A DNA stretch of 15,809 nt from Pseudomonadota bacterium (GTDB lineage Bacteria; Myxococcota; Polyangia; Polyangiales; Polyangiaceae): positions 1 through 15,809 of the forward strand of contig JAEZYO010000015.1 of assembly GCA_023419055.1 (NCBI GenBank), given 5' to 3'. Made by a program: the position numbers and the translations under genes. Of the stretch, positions 13,259 to 15,809 are shown piece after piece; positions within the stretch are counted from its first letter, which is position 1; each line of letters opens with the position of its first letter. The notes beneath the pieces are model-generated. The model was not told the origin of the DNA and did not search any database. It worked only from the letters and a program-made list of their open reading frames with translations.

Positions 13259-14220
13259 CAGTGCCTGACGAACACCGTGTCGCTCTCGGCGTCAGCGTCG
13301 CCGGTCTGGATAGCGACGCCGAGGTTCGCGAAGGTCGGCGCGCAGTCCGGTTGCTGCGGCGAAGAGTGACATTCCACCCCGGGCCCCTCTCCGATGACCT
13401 CGAAGGTCGCAGCATCGTAGATCGGAGAAACGAAGTCGATGCCGGCGAGCAGGCTCGAAAGGTCCACGGCGACGCGGTCGTTCTCGAGGTCGAAATCCGA
13501 GAGCGCCACCGCGGGCGTGTTGACGAAGTCGCAGCGTTCGCGATCTTCGAGCGCGAGCCCGTCGGCGGGCCCGCAGCCGCGGCTCCCGAGGTGCAGGTAG
13601 CCTTCACCCGTCTCGCCTCCGCTCTCGATCGCGAAGTTGAAGACGAAGTGCCGGTAGCCACCGGCCCAGCTCCAATACATCTCGTCGAGCGGCGATGGCG
13701 CGCCCTCGGGGCTGTGCTCCGCGATGATCTCGCCCATCAGCTTCTGCGGAACTCCGACGTCGAAAGAAAGCGACCTCACGCGGCTCACGAGCGTCGTCCC
13801 AGTGAGCGCAGCATGCGTTCGCTCGGTGCCCTCCGCCAGGGAGATGGCGAAGTCCGCGCAGCTCCCTTCCGTGTTGCTCGTGAGGTCGATGAGCACGACC
13901 GCGCCAGCGTCGCTCCGGTACTGGAACTCATCCTCGTCGAGCGTCAACGCCACGCTCTCACCGTGCTCGTCCGCGAAGCGGAGATTGCTCACGTAGAAGC
14001 GGAGATCGCTCACGCCGATGGAGCTCGAGCCGTCGGGCCCGAAACCCTCCACGACGTCCGTGCAACCGATGTCCTCACCGGCGGCGGTCGCCACGAACTC
14101 GAGCGCGAATGCAGAGGGAGCGTCGGTCTCGGTTTCGGTGTTGTCGCCGTCACCGCAGCCGATCAGAGCGTGACAGCAAGCGAAGACGAGACTTGGAGGG
14201 AGCCAGCGGGGAATGGCCAT
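13258..14220 (-). CDS. mbnP: MbnP-like copper-associated lipoprotein (MXAN_0976 type)
   Basis: 320 residues with a clean lipobox, A-L-I-G-C22, predicting a membrane-anchored periplasmic protein. Family features seen: L-R-F-Y-V-S-N-L-R-F at about 73-82, the hallmark D-E-M-Y182-W183-S-W185-A-G-G-Y at about 179-189, and Y-L-H-L-G-S-R-G-C216 at about 208-216. MbnP of methanotrophs binds copper after its partner MbnH converts one Trp to kynurenine; W183 or W185 is the equivalent candidate here. Extra Cys residues (53, 121, 216, 230, 284, 293) could form disulfides. The protein is longer than the roughly 200-residue methanotroph MbnP, mainly through an added C-terminal region. Upstream lies a 56-bp gap with stacked palindromes, after the CLC gene in the same orientation. 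AGGAG lies about 12 bases before the ATG. Confidence 0.92.
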   Translation of the reverse strand: MAIPRWLPPSLVFACCHALIGCGDGDNTETETDAPSAFALEFVATAAGEDIGCTDVVEGFGPDGSSSIGVSDLRFYVSNLRFADEHGESVALTLDEDEFQYRSDAGAVVLIDLTSNTEGSCADFAISLAEGTERTHAALTGTTLVSRVRSLSFDVGVPQKLMGEIIAEHSPEGAPSPLDEMYWSWAGGYRHFVFNFAIESGGETGEGYLHLGSRGCGPADGLALEDRERCDFVNTPAVALSDFDLENDRVAVDLSSLLAGIDFVSPIYDAATFEVIGEGPGVECHSSPQQPDCAPTFANLGVAIQTGDADAESDTVFVRH

Positions 14221-14246
14221 GGCGGCACTGACTCCTAGCCGAGGTG

Positions 14247-14279
14247 ACAGGACCTGTGCCGCGGCAATTTGACGCGTCA
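14247..14279. promoter_or_regulatory. three adjacent palindromes upstream of mbnP
   Basis: In 33 bp there are ACAGG-a-CCTGT (14247-14257), TGCCGCGGCA (14257-14266) and TGACGCGTCA (14270-14279); the last overlaps the CLC stop codon. They sit 27-59 bases before the mbnP ATG, where operators are expected. No clear -35/-10 pair was identified, and the function is inferred from position only. Confidence 0.4.
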
Positions 14280-15809
14280 GCGCCCGAGTGGGGGAAGGGA
14301 CGCGGGCCTACGAATATAGGCGCTCGCCACGCTTTTCTCGTCGAGGAGCGCCAGCAGGCGCTTCGAGTCGTCGACGACGGGGACCGCTCGGATCCCGTGA
14401 TGGAGCATGAGCTCGAGCGCGGTGCGAAGGTCGTCGTCAGGGCGGACGAAGATCGGGCCGCGGGTCATATCCAGCGCGTTCGCGACGGGATGGAGCTCGG
14501 GTTCCGAAGCCAGCACCGAAAGCTCCTCATCGGTCACGACGCCGAGCAGGCGGCGCTCGTTCGAGACCACCGGATAGACGTGCTGGTCCGGCGATTGCCG
14601 GGTGAGCTCCGCGACCGCCGGGGCTCTGAGGTTCGGAGCCAGGCTCACGAAATCGGGCAACCCCGGGAGAAGCCTCGCGATCGGGAGGCTCTCGCCGCTC
14701 GGCTCGGACTTGTCGGAACGAAGCTCGACGCCATCCTGTGCCAGCAGCGCTTCGTAGATCTGGACGGGACGGAAACGACGCGCGAGCACGTAGGCCGTCA
14801 TGTTCGCGATCATGAGCGGCAGGATGAGATCGTAGCCTCGCGTCATCTCCACGATGATGAGGATGGACGTGATCGGCGCTCGAATGGTCCCGGCGAAGAC
14901 CGCGCCCATCCCGACCAGGGCGAAGGAGCCGAGCGGCACGTCCTGGTGCCCCAGGAGGAGGTGGTCGAGCGTTCCGACCGCTCCGCCCAACATCCCTCCG
15001 ATGAAGAGGGTCGGCGCGAAGATGCCGCCAGCGCCGCCGCTCGAATAGGAGAACGCCGTCGCGGCGAGCTTCAAGAGCATGAGCCCCATCAGCACCTTCA
15101 GCTCGAGCTCACCGAGCAACGCCTGCCCGAGAACCGCATACCCGCCCGCGGTCACGCCGTGAGAGCGCAAGCCGAGGACCGCGACCAAGGCGAGCACGCC
15201 GGTCACGGCGCCTCCGATGGCGGGCCTCGCCCAGCGCGGCACGGCGGCCAGACGCTGAAAGCGCCTCCGCAAGCCGAGCAGGGACTCCGTGAAAATGATC
15301 GACACGCCTGCCGCGGCGAAGCCGAGCAGCGCGTAGATCAGGAGAGAAGAAGCGTGCTCTAACCCTGAAGGGTGCACGAGGTCGAACACGGCGCTCCCCC
15401 CGAGCATGCTGCGCTCGATGACGGCGGCGAACGCGGCCGCCACGATGATGCCGGACAGCAGGGTCTGATCGAGCCGCCCGACCACCTCTTCGATCGTGAA
15501 CGTCACCGCGGCGATCGGCGCATTGAAGGCGGCTGCGATGCCTGCTGCGACACCGACCGGCAGCAGGCGGCGGCGACTTTCCGCCGAGAGCCCCACCGCA
15601 CGCCCGAGCCAGCTCGAAATGCCGGCGCAAATCTGAACCGTGGGCCCCTCACGGCCGAGCGACGCGCCGGAGCCGATCTGCAACGAGCCGATCACGAACT
15701 TGCCGATGGCGTCCCGAGCGCGCACCTCACCGCCCTTGGTCGCAAACGCGACCTTGACCTGAGGGATGCCGCTACCCCGGGCGTTCGGCACCACGAACTC
15801 GAGCAGGGC
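14277..15809 (-). CDS. CLC-family chloride channel/antiporter with CBS domains (N-terminus cut off)
   Basis: The frame runs open through the right edge (last visible residues A-L-L-E-F-V-V-P-N-A), so the first TM helices and start lie outside; about 510 residues are visible. The three selectivity-filter segments are present: G-S-G-I-P near visible residue 12, G-R-E-G-P near 52 with the external gating Glu, and G-G-I-F-A-P near 261. F-N-A-P-I-A-A-V-T-F-T-I-E-E near 95-108 keeps the proton-glutamate position of E. coli ClC, and a Tyr at about 352 (Q-I-Y-E-A-L) matches the central Tyr, so H+/Cl- exchange is more likely than a passive channel. Residues after about 375 form two cytoplasmic CBS domains that may bind nucleotides. 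It is 56 bp before mbnP in the same direction and might be co-transcribed, though a functional link is not evident. Confidence 0.95.
   Translation of the reverse strand, partial: ALLEFVVPNARGSGIPQVKVAFATKGGEVRARDAIGKFVIGSLQIGSGASLGREGPTVQICAGISSWLGRAVGLSAESRRRLLPVGVAAGIAAAFNAPIAAVTFTIEEVVGRLDQTLLSGIIVAAAFAAVIERSMLGGSAVFDLVHPSGLEHASSLLIYALLGFAAAGVSIIFTESLLGLRRRFQRLAAVPRWARPAIGGAVTGVLALVAVLGLRSHGVTAGGYAVLGQALLGELELKVLMGLMLLKLAATAFSYSSGGAGGIFAPTLFIGGMLGGAVGTLDHLLLGHQDVPLGSFALVGMGAVFAGTIRAPITSILIIVEMTRGYDLILPLMIANMTAYVLARRFRPVQIYEALLAQDGVELRSDKSEPSGESLPIARLLPGLPDFVSLAPNLRAPAVAELTRQSPDQHVYPVVSNERRLLGVVTDEELSVLASEPELHPVANALDMTRGPIFVRPDDDLRTALELMLHHGIRAVPVVDDSKRLLALLDEKSVASAYIRRPASLPPLGR

Noticed and set aside
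12266..14238. Long forward-strand open frames across the mbnH and mbnP region
   Set aside because: They are rich in Arg, Ala, Val and Glu without domain features and lie opposite two well-recognised genes with heme-binding and MbnP motifs.
14244..15362. Forward-strand open frame of 372 codons opposite the CLC gene
   Set aside because: Charged, repetitive translation (many Arg, Glu, His, Asp) typical of an antisense shadow. The reverse strand has all CLC signature segments.

Overview
The window is gene-dense, very GC-rich DNA with strong G/C at third codon positions. It looks like a chromosomal segment of a myxobacterium-like organism (Myxococcota, perhaps Polyangia). That placement is an inference from base composition, many predicted lipoproteins, and the MXAN_0976/MXAN_0977-type gene pair. 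No tRNA, rRNA, transposase, integrase or CRISPR array was seen.

Region 1 (1-5855) is a heavy-metal efflux locus. After a small reverse-strand hypothetical gene (70-291) come, all on the + strand, a secreted Cys-rich protein, a small lipoprotein with two Cys/His metal-binding-like units, a lipidated CzcB-type adaptor whose N-terminus carries the same kind of double unit, and a CzcA-type RND pump. The last three are tightly coupled. No outer-membrane channel gene is present.

Region 2 (5856-9047) is regulatory and housekeeping: an AraC-family regulator, a YciI-family enzyme, a convergent cation diffusion facilitator, and a divergent ArsR/SRPBCC pair. The ArsR gene has a clear operator inside its promoter. 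An inverted repeat and a motif shared by the AraC-gene and YciI-gene upstream regions suggest an AraC-type regulon.

Region 3 (9060-14220) is the most interesting part. A divergent membrane protein of unknown function precedes an MNIO-family enzyme (DUF692, the MbnB/BufB/TglH superfamily), its DUF2063 partner (BufC-type) and a 114-residue lipoprotein with a duplicated C-x-G-x-N-T-C-x-G-x-S motif, which is the probable modified peptide substrate. Only 12 bp away, converging on it, is a coupled mbnP-mbnH pair (Trp-bearing MbnP-type protein and MauG-like diheme oxidase). In methanobactin operons MbnB, MbnC, MbnP and MbnH occur together. Here comparable enzymes sit beside a quite different, predicted membrane-anchored precursor. 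I propose a copper-handling RiPP system working at the periplasmic face of a membrane.

Region 4 (14277-15809) is a CLC-family chloride channel/antiporter with C-terminal CBS domains. It runs off the right edge, so its N-terminus is missing.
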